Below the pieces are notes generated by a model. It searched no databases, was not told the DNA's origin, and was given only the letters and a program-made list of their open reading frames with translations. Position numbers and translations under genes: made by a program. DNA of 64,000 nucleotides from Zobellia alginiliquefaciens (GTDB lineage Bacteria; Bacteroidota; Bacteroidia; Flavobacteriales; Flavobacteriaceae), in assembly GCF_029323795.1 (NCBI RefSeq), contig NZ_CP119758.1:2604001-2668000 (forward strand), written 5' to 3'. Every line of letters starts with the position of its first letter. Position 1 is the first letter of the stretch. Below, piece after piece: positions 36,970 through 46,508 of the stretch.

Positions 36970-38073
36970 ATGAAGATAGCCATTTTAACACTCCCATTCA
37001 ATAACAATTATGGGGGCTTATTACAGTCGTATGCACTACAAGTTCTATTAAAAAGACGTGGTCATGAGGTTACCGTACTCAAAGTGACCTCAAGATTGCC
37101 GGCAACTTCGTTCAAAGAGTCTGTTTATAGATTTTTAAAAACGGCTTTGGGAAAGGAACGAGCAAATCAAAAGAGATTGAAGAAAATCTCTAAAAATATG
37201 AAAGCTTTCGAAAACAATAATATGGAGACGACAGCACCTATTTATAGTCAGAAAGACTTTAGCTCTTATAATGATTATGATGCATATGTTGTCGGTAGTG
37301 ATCAAGTATGGAGGTTTGATTACACAAAGAAACGCTATAGAAATTATTTTTTAAATTTTGTTGTTAATCAAAACGCACTTAAAATATCTTTCGCGGCCTC
37401 TTTCGGTATTGATGAATGGAAACTAACCAAAGATAAGACTCAAGAATTATCTGGATTAGCCTCAAAATTCAATTCCATTTCTGTTCGAGAAAAAAGCGGA
37501 GTCAAATTATGCGGTGAACATTTAAAAGTAAATGCCACTCATATATTGGATCCGGCAATACTAGTTGAGCCTGAATTGTATAATGGTCTAACAACTACAG
37601 AAGATTCCAATAACATACCTGATAATGGGCTTCTTATTTATATGTTGGATTATGGAGGTGACAAGCAAAAATCTGCTGAAATTATTGCCAAAGAACTACA
37701 ATGTACTCCATTTAGAGTTGGTGTAGAGAAAGCAAATGAGGGAAACTTTGACGATAAAATGATTTATCCGACTGTAGGAAGTTGGATTGAAGGTTTTAGG
37801 AAAGCAAGGTTTATTATTACAGATTCGTTCCATGGCTGTGCTTTTTCCATTTTATTTAATAAGCCATTTATTGTTTATGGAAATACATCAAGGGGAATTA
37901 CAAGGTTTGACTCAATATTGGAGACGTTTGATTTGAAGAAAAGATTTGTTATTAATAGTAGTGAGATTAGTATAGAAACTCTGAATGAAAGTGTTGATTA
38001 TAATCGGGTCAACAAAATTATCGAAAATGAGAGAGAATTGGCTCAGAAATTTTTAGATGAAGCGGGACTTTAG
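36970..38073 (+). CDS. polysaccharide pyruvyl transferase family protein
   Basis: This is a GT-B-like enzyme of 367 residues that would add ketal-linked pyruvate (from PEP) to a sugar in the polymer. Family motifs are NNYGGLLQSYALQVLLKRRGHEV at the N-terminus, YVVGSDQVWRFDY (about residues 111-123), SFAASFG and FIITDSFHGCAFSILFNKPFI near the C-terminus. It lies directly after the FrhB-like gene, a pairing seen in many bacterial exopolysaccharide loci. It predicts an acidic, pyruvylated product. Confidence 0.9.
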   Translation: MKIAILTLPFNNNYGGLLQSYALQVLLKRRGHEVTVLKVTSRLPATSFKESVYRFLKTALGKERANQKRLKKISKNMKAFENNNMETTAPIYSQKDFSSYNDYDAYVVGSDQVWRFDYTKKRYRNYFLNFVVNQNALKISFAASFGIDEWKLTKDKTQELSGLASKFNSISVREKSGVKLCGEHLKVNATHILDPAILVEPELYNGLTTTEDSNNIPDNGLLIYMLDYGGDKQKSAEIIAKELQCTPFRVGVEKANEGNFDDKMIYPTVGSWIEGFRKARFIITDSFHGCAFSILFNKPFIVYGNTSRGITRFDSILETFDLKKRFVINSSEISIETLNESVDYNRVNKIIENERELAQKFLDEAGL

Positions 38074-38123
38074 GTTTATAGGTAAGAGAAATTAATTTTA
38101 TAATTTTAAGACTCTTTTAATTA

Positions 38124-39266
38124 ATGAAAATTTTGTTTTACACCAAGATTTCACCCTTTCCCATAAACGGAGGTGAAAGAATAAGATCATATGGTTTGCT
38201 CAAGGTATTGTCCGAGCTAGGCCATACTGTTGTTGCAGTGGTTTCCAATCAGAATTCTATTAATTTTGCTGATTATAAACTTAAGAATGTAAGCTACTTT
38301 GAGCTTAATAATGAGGCTTTTACCACATTCGAAAGGATAACGGGCAAGTATTATTTTAGCCCTTCAAAAAAAATATATTCGGTACTCGATAATTTAATAG
38401 AACAAAACGATTTTGATTTTGCATTTTTGGATTATGCCTTTATAGGTCAATATATTAAGATGTTCAAAAAAACCGGTATTCCGGTAGTGTATGGTACTCA
38501 TAATGCAGAATCTTCTTTGCTCTTGCAGGAACCGGTCAACGGTCTATTCAACAAAATAAGAAAGATTCAATTTTACTGGCAAGCCTATAGGCATGAGCGA
38601 ATATTCTTTCCTACCGCAAATAAGTTAATTTGTGTAAGCGAAGACGATAAGTCTTTTTATACCAAATTTATGAAGAGTGACAAAATTCATCTCATACCTA
38701 ATTTTCTGGATGAATCTAGATATATTGCTAATTACAATAAAGAAGATTACTTTATTATGACCGCCAATTTTGGGGCCTATATGAATAAAATGGGTCTAAA
38801 ATGGATTATTGAGGAAGTTTGGAACAAAACTTTAGACAACGAGCAAAAGCTACTACTTGTCGGTAAAGGCTCAAAAGAGGCTTATAGTGAATTAATAAGC
38901 ACTTATGATTACAAGAATATAATTGCCATTGGTCCCGTCGATGATATGGTTCCCTACATAGCCAAGGCAAAGGCCGTTTTGATTCCACTTTTACAAGGAA
39001 GTGGTTCTAGGCTTAAATGTTTGGAGGCTATGGCGCTTAAAACTTCCATAATCTCAACATCCAAAGGTGTCGAGGGCACAGTGAGCCACGGGTTTTTAGT
39101 TGCAGATACTCCGGAAGAGTTTAGAAAAACCATTGAGAACTTTACGGTTGATAAGGAAAGGGAAAGTATGCTTTACAATACATTCGTTTCTAATTATTCA
39201 TTGGCAAAAAATAAGGAAAGAATGAATAGGCTTATACAGGAATTAGATATTGAGAAAAACGATTAA
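38124..39266 (+). CDS. glycosyltransferase family 4-like (group 1)
   Basis: This is a GT-B glycosyltransferase of 380 residues. The N-terminal acceptor domain starts YTKISPFPINGGERIRSYGLLKVLSELGH, with the glycine-rich donor-loop pattern. The C-terminal half has VDDMVPYIAKAKAVLIPLLQGSGSRLKCLEAMALKTSIISTSKGVEG, the usual nucleotide-sugar site with the acidic residue in KCLEAMA. The sugar donor is not assignable. It lies 50 bp after the pyruvyl transferase gene and 8 bp before the next transferase. Confidence 0.88.
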   Translation: MKILFYTKISPFPINGGERIRSYGLLKVLSELGHTVVAVVSNQNSINFADYKLKNVSYFELNNEAFTTFERITGKYYFSPSKKIYSVLDNLIEQNDFDFAFLDYAFIGQYIKMFKKTGIPVVYGTHNAESSLLLQEPVNGLFNKIRKIQFYWQAYRHERIFFPTANKLICVSEDDKSFYTKFMKSDKIHLIPNFLDESRYIANYNKEDYFIMTANFGAYMNKMGLKWIIEEVWNKTLDNEQKLLLVGKGSKEAYSELISTYDYKNIIAIGPVDDMVPYIAKAKAVLIPLLQGSGSRLKCLEAMALKTSIISTSKGVEGTVSHGFLVADTPEEFRKTIENFTVDKERESMLYNTFVSNYSLAKNKERMNRLIQELDIEKND

Positions 39267-39274
39267 GGCTTTTT

Positions 39275-40447
39275 ATGATCAATAAAAAACTAATTTACGA
39301 CACGGCCGTTACAGGTCATCATTCAGAATATATAAGCCACCTAATTGATTATCTATCCGATTTCAATACTGAAGGCAACGAATATTTTTTTGTGGTGAGT
39401 CCTAAATTCCCATCACTTTTTCCGGAAATTTACGAAAAAGGTAAAAACATATTTGGTGTGCACTGGATGCCGGTTCAAGAGAATGAGATGAAGCGAATAC
39501 GAGAAGGCAATACTATTTTAGCTTCTATCCGATCAATGGATATTATGAATGCCTATGCAAAAAAAATTGGGGCAGACCATGTAGTGCCATTAGACTTTCA
39601 TACCATTAAATACGGGGCTATATTTAAGCGGGTGTCTCATAATATTTCATCCATTCTGTTTTTACAATTTTATAGATTAAAAAGAGTTACGTTCAAGGAG
39701 AAATTAGAGTTTTATAAAAGGTATTATTTAACAAAGTGGTGTATTGGAAACCCTAGTATACAGAAGATTTTTGTGCTAAACGATCAAGAAACGGTAAATT
39801 ACATGAACAATGAGTTCCATACAGATTGTTTTCAAATGCTGCCTGATCCAATTCCTCAGCTTGAGCCTTTGGATAATTTTGATATTTATGAGCACTATGG
39901 TATTGAACCACATAGGAAAATATACCTTCATATTGGGGCGTTAGGAGAAAGAAAGGGTACCGATGAGGTTATCGACTCAGCGCACCATCTTACGACTCAA
40001 GCGCAAAAAGATATTGCTGTTTTATTGGTAGGCAAAGCTGGAAATTTAAGTCAAGAAAATTTGTATAATGAAAAAATAGGAGAAGTAACTATCAAAACAG
40101 GGGTGCAGATGTTATGGGACAACCAGTTTGTTCCCACAAAAATGATGAAGAGTATCTTTAATCAATGCCATGCGGTTTTGTTACCCTATAAAAACGCCGA
40201 ATTTTCAAGTGGTATTCTTGGCCATGCCGCAGCTGCTAGCAAAAGGGTAATAGCTACAAAGGCTGGATTAATAGAGGAATTAGTGTCTAGATACAATTTA
40301 GGAGAACTATTAGCTGTGCCAGATGGTGGTAATTTGGCTTTAAAGATGACCCAAATGTTGGGCGAAGACGTAGGTATAGAAGGCCAACGTAGATTTGTTG
40401 AAAATCATAGTCCTAAAATGTTTGCGGAGTTGATTTTGAAACTCTAA
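39275..40447 (+). CDS. glycosyltransferase (GT4-like)
   Basis: This is a GT-B-type transferase of 390 residues. Its C-terminal half is clearest: YLHIGALGERKGTDEVIDSAHHL, then FNQCHAVLLPYKNAEFSSGILGHAAAASKRVIATKAGLIEELV, matching the donor-binding segment of group 1 enzymes. The N-terminal half is divergent (TAVTGHHSEYISHLIDYLS). The specificity is unknown. It forms part of the continuous polysaccharide operon. Confidence 0.82.
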   Translation: MINKKLIYDTAVTGHHSEYISHLIDYLSDFNTEGNEYFFVVSPKFPSLFPEIYEKGKNIFGVHWMPVQENEMKRIREGNTILASIRSMDIMNAYAKKIGADHVVPLDFHTIKYGAIFKRVSHNISSILFLQFYRLKRVTFKEKLEFYKRYYLTKWCIGNPSIQKIFVLNDQETVNYMNNEFHTDCFQMLPDPIPQLEPLDNFDIYEHYGIEPHRKIYLHIGALGERKGTDEVIDSAHHLTTQAQKDIAVLLVGKAGNLSQENLYNEKIGEVTIKTGVQMLWDNQFVPTKMMKSIFNQCHAVLLPYKNAEFSSGILGHAAAASKRVIATKAGLIEELVSRYNLGELLAVPDGGNLALKMTQMLGEDVGIEGQRRFVENHSPKMFAELILKL

Positions 40448-40508
40448 TTATTGTTCAAGAAAGAATATTTTTATTATGTTCTATGTAATATTTAGGTTAT
40501 AATAGTTT

Positions 40509-41699
40509 ATGAACTTATACAAAATCTATAAAGAAAGGTTTCACTTTTCGTTGAATTTTTATAGCCTTTTCTTATTGGTGACATTTATACCGGATATTAT
40601 AGGAATGCCTCCATCATTAATATCTTATAGTTTGTGGGCCGTTAAGTCATGTACTGCCATATGGTTGATTGTATTGTATAGCAAGAAGTGGTATTATTTA
40701 AATTGGGGAGAGCAACTTTTTGTCTTTGTTTCAGCTGTTTATTTAATTAATATTTTTATCGATATTTTTTGGCAGAACTATCCCGTTGGCATGGGAAACC
40801 CGATAGATTTAATGGGTTTCACTTTGAGCATACTAATAGCTTTGGCTTTTCGGTATGATAAAGCGTTCGTTTCCAATCATTCTTTTTTCTTTTTCTTAAT
40901 CAGTTTAGCTATTGGATTGGTAATAGCATTCTTTTTGGCAAAAGAGAGTCCTTTTCCGCTGGTAGGGCGCTATGATGCCAATTCTACCGTAAATACTATT
41001 AATTATGGACAAATGGGGTGTGCTTTGTCACTAGTTTCTGTTTATGGCTTGCTCAACCGCCCTTTCAAGTATAGTAAGTTAATTTATCCTTTATTATTTT
41101 TATTAGGAATTATTTCCATAATGAAAGCTGGTTCACGATCACCTGTCGTAGTGTTGCTTGCTGTAAGTGTCTTTTATTTCTTTGCCAAAGCTGGTTTTAT
41201 GAAGGGGATAATCCTCGTAAGTTGCACGGCATTAATTTTTTATTTTTCCATAGGTATTTTAATTGAATTATCTGAAGCTGTGGGTAGTAGTATTGTTACC
41301 CGACTGTTATCAGCCATAGAAACCGGTGAAACCAGTGGACGTGATAATATTTATGAGAATGCAATAGGACAATTCTTGGATTCTCCGTTCTTCGGGAATT
41401 ATTATTTAATACCATCTGGAATAGCTAAAGGATACTATCCGCATAATTTTTTTATAGAAGCATTTATGACCGTTGGGATTTTTGGGGGTATTCCGTATGT
41501 TGTAATGGTAGCGGTTACGATGGTTAAATCGTATAAAGTTTTGAAAAACAGGCATCCTTCTGGTTGGATTATTTTACTTTTTTTACAAATATTGATTTTT
41601 GGGATGTTTTCATCATCTCTGTATAGTTCTCAAGATTTTTGGGCGCTTAGTTTTTTTATATTATCCCTGAAAGAAGAATCATTAGTCTCAGTATCTTAA
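40509..41699 (+). CDS. O-antigen/polysaccharide polymerase (Wzy-like)
   Basis: This membrane protein of 396 residues has about 10-11 predicted helices and a long periplasmic loop around residues 255-315. The stretch ETGETSGRDNIYENAIGQFLDSPFFGNYYL (about residues 275-304) matches the Wzy_C/ligase signature GRxxxY..A......PxxG. It would polymerise flipped repeat units in the periplasm. Its C-terminal 18 residues are nearly repeated in the chimeric relic at 42977-43198. Confidence 0.82.
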   Translation: MNLYKIYKERFHFSLNFYSLFLLVTFIPDIIGMPPSLISYSLWAVKSCTAIWLIVLYSKKWYYLNWGEQLFVFVSAVYLINIFIDIFWQNYPVGMGNPIDLMGFTLSILIALAFRYDKAFVSNHSFFFFLISLAIGLVIAFFLAKESPFPLVGRYDANSTVNTINYGQMGCALSLVSVYGLLNRPFKYSKLIYPLLFLLGIISIMKAGSRSPVVVLLAVSVFYFFAKAGFMKGIILVSCTALIFYFSIGILIELSEAVGSSIVTRLLSAIETGETSGRDNIYENAIGQFLDSPFFGNYYLIPSGIAKGYYPHNFFIEAFMTVGIFGGIPYVVMVAVTMVKSYKVLKNRHPSGWIILLFLQILIFGMFSSSLYSSQDFWALSFFILSLKEESLVSVS

Positions 41700-41979
41700 A
41701 TGCGTAAAAACAGTATTTTAAACTTGATAAGTAAACTACTCAAACGAAATGGATTTAAAGGAAAACAAATATTTCAACATTGCTGATAAACCATATTTTC
41801 TAATGACTCAGCTGGATAGTGAGATTAAAATAAGGGTGTGGTGTAAAAAATATGCTAGAGGTAGGGATTTTTTAGGGACAGTCTCTGAAAATGTAATTAA
41901 TTAAGTTTTATTAGATATCTTGAAATGTTCAATTACCCTATATCATCAATTCCATAACCAATTAAAAAAATAGAAGATT
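41700..41979 (+). pseudogene. probable gene remnant region after the polymerase
   Basis: This 280 bp stretch has no full gene. An ATG immediately after the polymerase stop opens a 28-residue frame (41700-41786, MRKNSILNLISKLLKRNGFKG...), which looks like the start of a longer protein. An overlapping frame at 41749-41904 codes for 51 residues (MDLKENKYFNIADKPYFLM...). The position and abrupt stops suggest decay of a former cluster gene, in line with the chimeric relic nearby. No family can be named; either frame could be chance. Confidence 0.35.
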
Positions 41980-42906
41980 ATGAAACTTTTCGTAGATACA
42001 AAAAGAATTAGTTCCAATAGCTGGAATATTGGTCATGGTAATAAAATATCTCATCTTTTTTTTGTTTTAAATCTGGCTGAAAAATTGGGAGTAAAACCCA
42101 TATTGACAGCCAATAGTTCCTTAGACTCTATTTTTGATTTATCCGCGATAAAGAAAACCGAAGAATCCGATGAGGTAGTAGATTGTATTTATGAGGAACA
42201 GTCGGCTTTTTTGGAATTAAATCTTCTTCAAAAAGCTCTTAGTAAACTTGGCATTTTTTTATCAGTAAACGATAGTCTTAAAAAGGTGATTGAAAGAAGT
42301 CTAAGGCAAAAAAAAGAAGAGCAGGAACTTTTGCAAACACTACCAAAATTTGAAGAGGGTTATGCAAAAGGTCATTTTTGGCATTATCAATTAATGCCTT
42401 CAGAAAAAACTTTAAACAAACACATAAATATTAAACCAAGTATTTTGGAGGAATGTATTGCTAAATATCCTGATTTACGGGATAAAAATTCAGTAATGGT
42501 CCATTTGAGAGATACGGATTTTAATAGCCATTTACGCCATATCTTTAAAAAATCAATAGCCTTGCCTGAAGAGTACTACTCCAAAAGTATAGAACTTTGT
42601 GAATCAAAATTGGGGCCGAATCTTAAATATCACCTTTTCTCTGATAACCGTGAAAAAATAACTAATATTTTTAAGGGAAAAAATTATGTACTTCATGAAG
42701 ATAATGCTGCTATGGATTGGGCATGTCTTTATCAGGGCGAAAATATTATTCAAAGTAATTCATCTTTTTGCTGGACCGCGTCTTTGTTCAAAAAATTTAG
42801 CATTCAACCAGCAGGAGGATATAATTGGGCCTATTCAAGGTTAGGGTCTGTACCTCATGGTTTCGAAATGCCCTTTTCACAGCTTATAAATCTAAACTTA
42901 GACTGA
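41980..42906 (+). CDS. GT11-like (alpha-1,2-fucosyltransferase-type) glycosyltransferase
   Basis: This 308-residue protein has the arrangement of GT11 enzymes, though divergent. It shows MVHLRDTDF where GT11 has HIRRGDY, then EEYYSKSIELCES, YHLFSDNREKI and DWACLYQGENIIQSNSSFCWTASLF, the last being the well-conserved NSSFxWW-like acceptor-site segment. Fucosyl or related sugar transfer is therefore likely, but the changed first motif makes the donor uncertain. It lies 73 bp after the remnant frame and before the chimeric relic. Confidence 0.7.
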   Translation: MKLFVDTKRISSNSWNIGHGNKISHLFFVLNLAEKLGVKPILTANSSLDSIFDLSAIKKTEESDEVVDCIYEEQSAFLELNLLQKALSKLGIFLSVNDSLKKVIERSLRQKKEEQELLQTLPKFEEGYAKGHFWHYQLMPSEKTLNKHINIKPSILEECIAKYPDLRDKNSVMVHLRDTDFNSHLRHIFKKSIALPEEYYSKSIELCESKLGPNLKYHLFSDNREKITNIFKGKNYVLHEDNAAMDWACLYQGENIIQSNSSFCWTASLFKKFSIQPAGGYNWAYSRLGSVPHGFEMPFSQLINLNLD

Positions 42907-42976
42907 AATTTATCGAGTTTCTCATGGCATATTTATATAAATTGTACATGTCCTAATTTAAAAATTTAGCTTACAC

Positions 42977-43198
42977 ATGAGTTTATCACCTGTTTTATTA
43001 TTTACCTATAAAAAGGTCACTCCGCTAAATGCTGCCATTGAGGCACTAGGGCAAAATCAATTGGCTTCTGAATTATATAATTCCCAAGATTTTTGGGCTC
43101 TCAGCTTCTTTATTTTGTCACTGGAGAGTAATATACATGGTAAACGGTCTAAATTAAAAAACTATGGTAGGGTAAATGAAATAGAATCTAACGGGTAA
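42977..43198 (+). pseudogene. chimeric relic: glycosyltransferase start fused to polymerase end
   Basis: This 73-codon frame is a fusion of two gene fragments. Residues 1-32 match the start of the GT2 protein encoded at 44434 (26 of 32 identical; shared block LLFTYKKVTPL). Residues 33-50, LYNSQDFWALSFFILSLE, match the C-terminus of the Wzy-like protein at 40509 (16 of 18 identical). The tail has no match here. At the DNA level both halves are diverged from the present genes, so it derives from lost paralogues, joined near 43074 by deletion or recombination. It is unlikely to be functional. Confidence 0.75.
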
Positions 43199-43227
43199 GT
43201 TCAAGAAATTGATAAAAAAGGTAGAAT

Positions 43228-44430
43228 ATGGAAGCACATAAAAAGTTGACTTTGGTTGTAGTTGATCTTTCCGTGCAACGGACAAGTCCTGCAGGTAGCT
43301 GTATCTTGTCAGAGTTAGATGGGCTCGCTAATGAATATAAAATTCATCTTTTAGCTAATGAGGCAGATGAAAACCTTCAGGAAAAATTAGTTTTTCATAA
43401 GATAAATTCACCTAATATACCTCTATTTGTTCGATATATGGTATTTTCAAATCGTGTTAAAACGAAAATGAAAGAGGTCATAAAACAAATTGAAGGCCCG
43501 TATGTTATTCAGACTACCCAAGGGCAATATATAGATTGTACTATAGCATATCCTCATTTTTGCCATAGGGCCTATTTACAAAAACATTGGAAAAAAAGTT
43601 CAATAACTGGGGTGAGAAGGGTATTGCGCAAACTTAATCACATGTACCATGCCAGACAGGAGGCTAAGGCTTTTAATAAGGCTAAAGTAATTGTAACTCC
43701 ATCTCAAGGTCTAGCCAGAGAGCTGTTGGAAATATATCCACAATGCCGAGATAAAATTAAAATCATAGCTAATCCGGTCGATGTAGCCCATTATAAAAGA
43801 CCATTAGATTATAAGCGGAATGAACAGAGAGCTAAATTAGGATTAAGTTCTTCGGATTTTGTAATTGCTTTTGCCGCGTTAGGGGATTTTGCTCGTAAAG
43901 GCCTGCCGGAATTAATGGAAAGTTTGACTGAAGACAATGCGTTGGACAGTTCGCATATTAAGATTCTGGTTATAGGCGGTAAACCAAAAGAAATTGTAAG
44001 CTATAAAGATAAGGCGAGTAGATTAGGAATAGAGAACAAAATGATTTTTGTAGGCTTTCAAAAAGACATACGCCCCTATTTATGGATGAGTAATATTTTT
44101 GCTTTACCCTCACTATATGAGATTTTCTCTCTAGTCTGTATACAAGCTGCTGCTGCCAGTTTACCTATTATGGTAACTAAATTGCATGGGGTTGAAGAAT
44201 ATTTAGAGCATGAAAAGAATGGGTGGTTAATAGAGCGTAATTCTGAATCAATTGCCAAAGTTTTAATTGGAATTACCCAAGGTAAATATGATATAGAAAA
44301 AATGGGCGGGAATGCAATGATTGCCGCTACGCAATATGATCATGGGGCTTATAAACAACAATGGAAAGACATTTATAAATCTCTTGAAAATGAGGTATCA
44401 ATAACTGGTACGGAATTTCGAATATCTTAG
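43228..44430 (+). CDS. glycosyltransferase family 4
   Basis: This is a GT-B transferase of 400 residues. The acceptor half contains VVDLSVQRTSPAGSCILSELDGLAN. The donor half has VIAFAALGDFARKGLPELMESL, RPYLWMSNIFALPSLYEIFSLVCIQAAAASLPIMVTKLHGVEEYL, the classical EX7E-like nucleotide-sugar region with E of YEIFS. The donor and linkage are unknown. It is followed 3 bp later by a GT2 gene. Confidence 0.9.
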   Translation: MEAHKKLTLVVVDLSVQRTSPAGSCILSELDGLANEYKIHLLANEADENLQEKLVFHKINSPNIPLFVRYMVFSNRVKTKMKEVIKQIEGPYVIQTTQGQYIDCTIAYPHFCHRAYLQKHWKKSSITGVRRVLRKLNHMYHARQEAKAFNKAKVIVTPSQGLARELLEIYPQCRDKIKIIANPVDVAHYKRPLDYKRNEQRAKLGLSSSDFVIAFAALGDFARKGLPELMESLTEDNALDSSHIKILVIGGKPKEIVSYKDKASRLGIENKMIFVGFQKDIRPYLWMSNIFALPSLYEIFSLVCIQAAAASLPIMVTKLHGVEEYLEHEKNGWLIERNSESIAKVLIGITQGKYDIEKMGGNAMIAATQYDHGAYKQQWKDIYKSLENEVSITGTEFRIS

Positions 44431-44433
44431 ACT

Positions 44434-45336
44434 ATGAAATTAGCCCCTATTTTACTATTTACCTATAAAAAGGTCACTCCCTTAAAAGCTACCATTGAGG
44501 CATTGGGGAAGAATCAACTGGCTTCTGAATCAGATCTTATCATTTTCTCGGATGGAGCTAAGAGTGAAAAAGATAATGTTCAAGTAAATGAAGTAAGAGC
44601 CTACCTTAAAAAAGGCATAACTGGTTTTAAACAAGTTGTCATTTTTGAATCTCTTGAAAATAAAGGTTTAGCGACCTCAATAATAGATGGCGTTTCTAAA
44701 ATAATTGAAGAGAGAGGTTCGGCTATTGTGTTAGAAGACGATTTGGTTACCAGTAAAAACTTTTTGTTATTTATGAACCAGGCCTTGAATGACTTTAAAA
44801 ATGATGACAGGGTTCATTCTATCTCTGGTTACACGATGCCAATAAAGACACCTTTAAACTATTCTTATGACAATTATTTTACAAGACGGGCATCTTCTTG
44901 GGGCTGGGCCACATGGAAGGATAGGTGGGTGTCTGTAGATTGGTCTGTGTCAGATTATAATAGTTTTATTAGCGATGGGTCGCGTAAAAAGAAATTTAAT
45001 GAGATGGGGTCCGATATGACCTCTATGTTAAGTAAACAAATGAACGGAGAGATAAGTTCTTGGGCTATCAGATGGTGCTATCATCAATTTAAATTTAATC
45101 AACTTTCTGTTTTTCCAACAATATCCAAAGTTGTCAATATAGGGTTTGGTCTAGAGGCAACTCATACAAAATTTAGTGACACCCGCTTTGAAACTCATCT
45201 CGATAGTAGCGATAAGACTAGATTTAGTTTTGATAAGGAGCCCAAACTCAGACAACAATTTGTAAAACAATTTATCTCAAAGTACAGTTTGCGGACAAGA
45301 ATTTACTATAAAATCAAGAATATTTTGGGAATTTAA
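44434..45336 (+). CDS. glycosyltransferase family 2-like (GT-A)
   Basis: This is a GT-A transferase of 300 residues. It begins APILLFTYKKVTPLKATIEAL and has the metal-binding acidic motif AIVLEDDLVTSKNFLLFMNQAL (about residues 97-118). The segment FTRRASSWGWATWKDRWVSVDW is typical of bacterial GT2 enzymes resembling N-acetylglucosaminyltransferase I. The N-terminal 32 codons are paralogous to the chimeric relic at 42977. Confidence 0.88.
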   Translation: MKLAPILLFTYKKVTPLKATIEALGKNQLASESDLIIFSDGAKSEKDNVQVNEVRAYLKKGITGFKQVVIFESLENKGLATSIIDGVSKIIEERGSAIVLEDDLVTSKNFLLFMNQALNDFKNDDRVHSISGYTMPIKTPLNYSYDNYFTRRASSWGWATWKDRWVSVDWSVSDYNSFISDGSRKKKFNEMGSDMTSMLSKQMNGEISSWAIRWCYHQFKFNQLSVFPTISKVVNIGFGLEATHTKFSDTRFETHLDSSDKTRFSFDKEPKLRQQFVKQFISKYSLRTRIYYKIKNILGI

Positions 45337-45345
45337 AATGTTTTA

Positions 45346-46449
45346 ATGAAGAAAAAAATTCTTTTCATATTGCATATTCCTCCTCCAATAAATGGAGCGG
45401 CTATGGTAGGCGAACAGATTAAGAATAGCAAAAAAATAAATTCCGTATTTGAAACGGATTATATAAACTTAACCACGTCTTTTAACCTTAACAAAATAGG
45501 AAAGGGTGGAGTTTCTAAAATTTTCACGGCTATACTAATCGCTAAAAAAGTTATACAGGCACTGCGTAAAAAAGACTACGATTTATGTTATATGACACTT
45601 ACGGCCAAGGGATTTGGTTTTTATAAGGATTTTTTGATTGTTCTAGTACTTAAATTGTTCGGCAAAGAAATTGTCTACCACTTTCATAATAAGGGAGTAG
45701 AACAAAATAGTGGGAATACCCTAAACCGTTTGTTATATACATTTACCTTTAAGAATACTAAAAGTATTCAACTTTCACCTCTTTTATATTATGATATAAA
45801 GCGCTACGTCCTACCCAAGGATGTTCATTTCTGTGCAAATGGTATACCTGATGCGTTCGAGTCTAAAAAGGAGAAAGAGAATAATCTGGATTCACCTTGC
45901 AAATTCTTGTTTTTATCTAATATGATGGAGGAAAAAGGAGTTTTGATTTTATTGGAAGCTTGCGGTTTATTAAAGAAAAGAGCGTTAAGCTTTGAGTGTC
46001 ATTTTATTGGGGCCTGGTCCGATATTTCGGAAGAGTTTTTTTATGAAAAGATAGGTCAATTAGATATTGCTGATAATGTATTTGCACACGGAAAACAGTA
46101 TGGTAGTGATAAAGTAAAGTTTTTTAGTAGTGCCGATGTATTTGTTTTTCCAACATTTTATAATAATGAGTGTTTTCCCCTAGTACTTCTTGAAGCTATG
46201 CAATATGGTCTTCCCGTAGTAAGCACACGTGAAGGAGGAATAGCCGATATTGTGAAAGAAAACATGACGGGATTCTTAGTACCTCGGCAAGATGAAAAGG
46301 AATTAGCGAGTGTACTGGTGGATTTAATAGTAGATGTGCCGTTACGGGAGCAAATGGGCGAAAAAGGAAGAGAAAGATTTGAGGACTTGTATACGAGTGA
46401 AATTTTTGAGGCTAATCTTCTGGAAATCCTTAATGATGTCATTAGATAA
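45346..46449 (+). CDS. glycosyltransferase family 4 (group 1)
   Basis: This is a GT-B enzyme of 367 residues. The N-terminus, FILHIPPPINGAAMVGEQIKNS, and the donor site DVFVFPTFYNNECFPLVLLEAMQYGLPVVSTREGGIADIV, with the EX7E pair, are textbook group 1 features. The C-terminal crossover helix GRERFEDLYTSEIFEANLLEIL closes the fold. It lies 9 bp after the GT2 gene. The specificity is unknown. Confidence 0.93.
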   Translation: MKKKILFILHIPPPINGAAMVGEQIKNSKKINSVFETDYINLTTSFNLNKIGKGGVSKIFTAILIAKKVIQALRKKDYDLCYMTLTAKGFGFYKDFLIVLVLKLFGKEIVYHFHNKGVEQNSGNTLNRLLYTFTFKNTKSIQLSPLLYYDIKRYVLPKDVHFCANGIPDAFESKKEKENNLDSPCKFLFLSNMMEEKGVLILLEACGLLKKRALSFECHFIGAWSDISEEFFYEKIGQLDIADNVFAHGKQYGSDKVKFFSSADVFVFPTFYNNECFPLVLLEAMQYGLPVVSTREGGIADIVKENMTGFLVPRQDEKELASVLVDLIVDVPLREQMGEKGRERFEDLYTSEIFEANLLEILNDVIR

Positions 46450-46508
46450 TTATAGACCTGAAGGATTATGTGATAATATGTGTTTCTAGTATTCAAAACT
46501 GAATTGGA

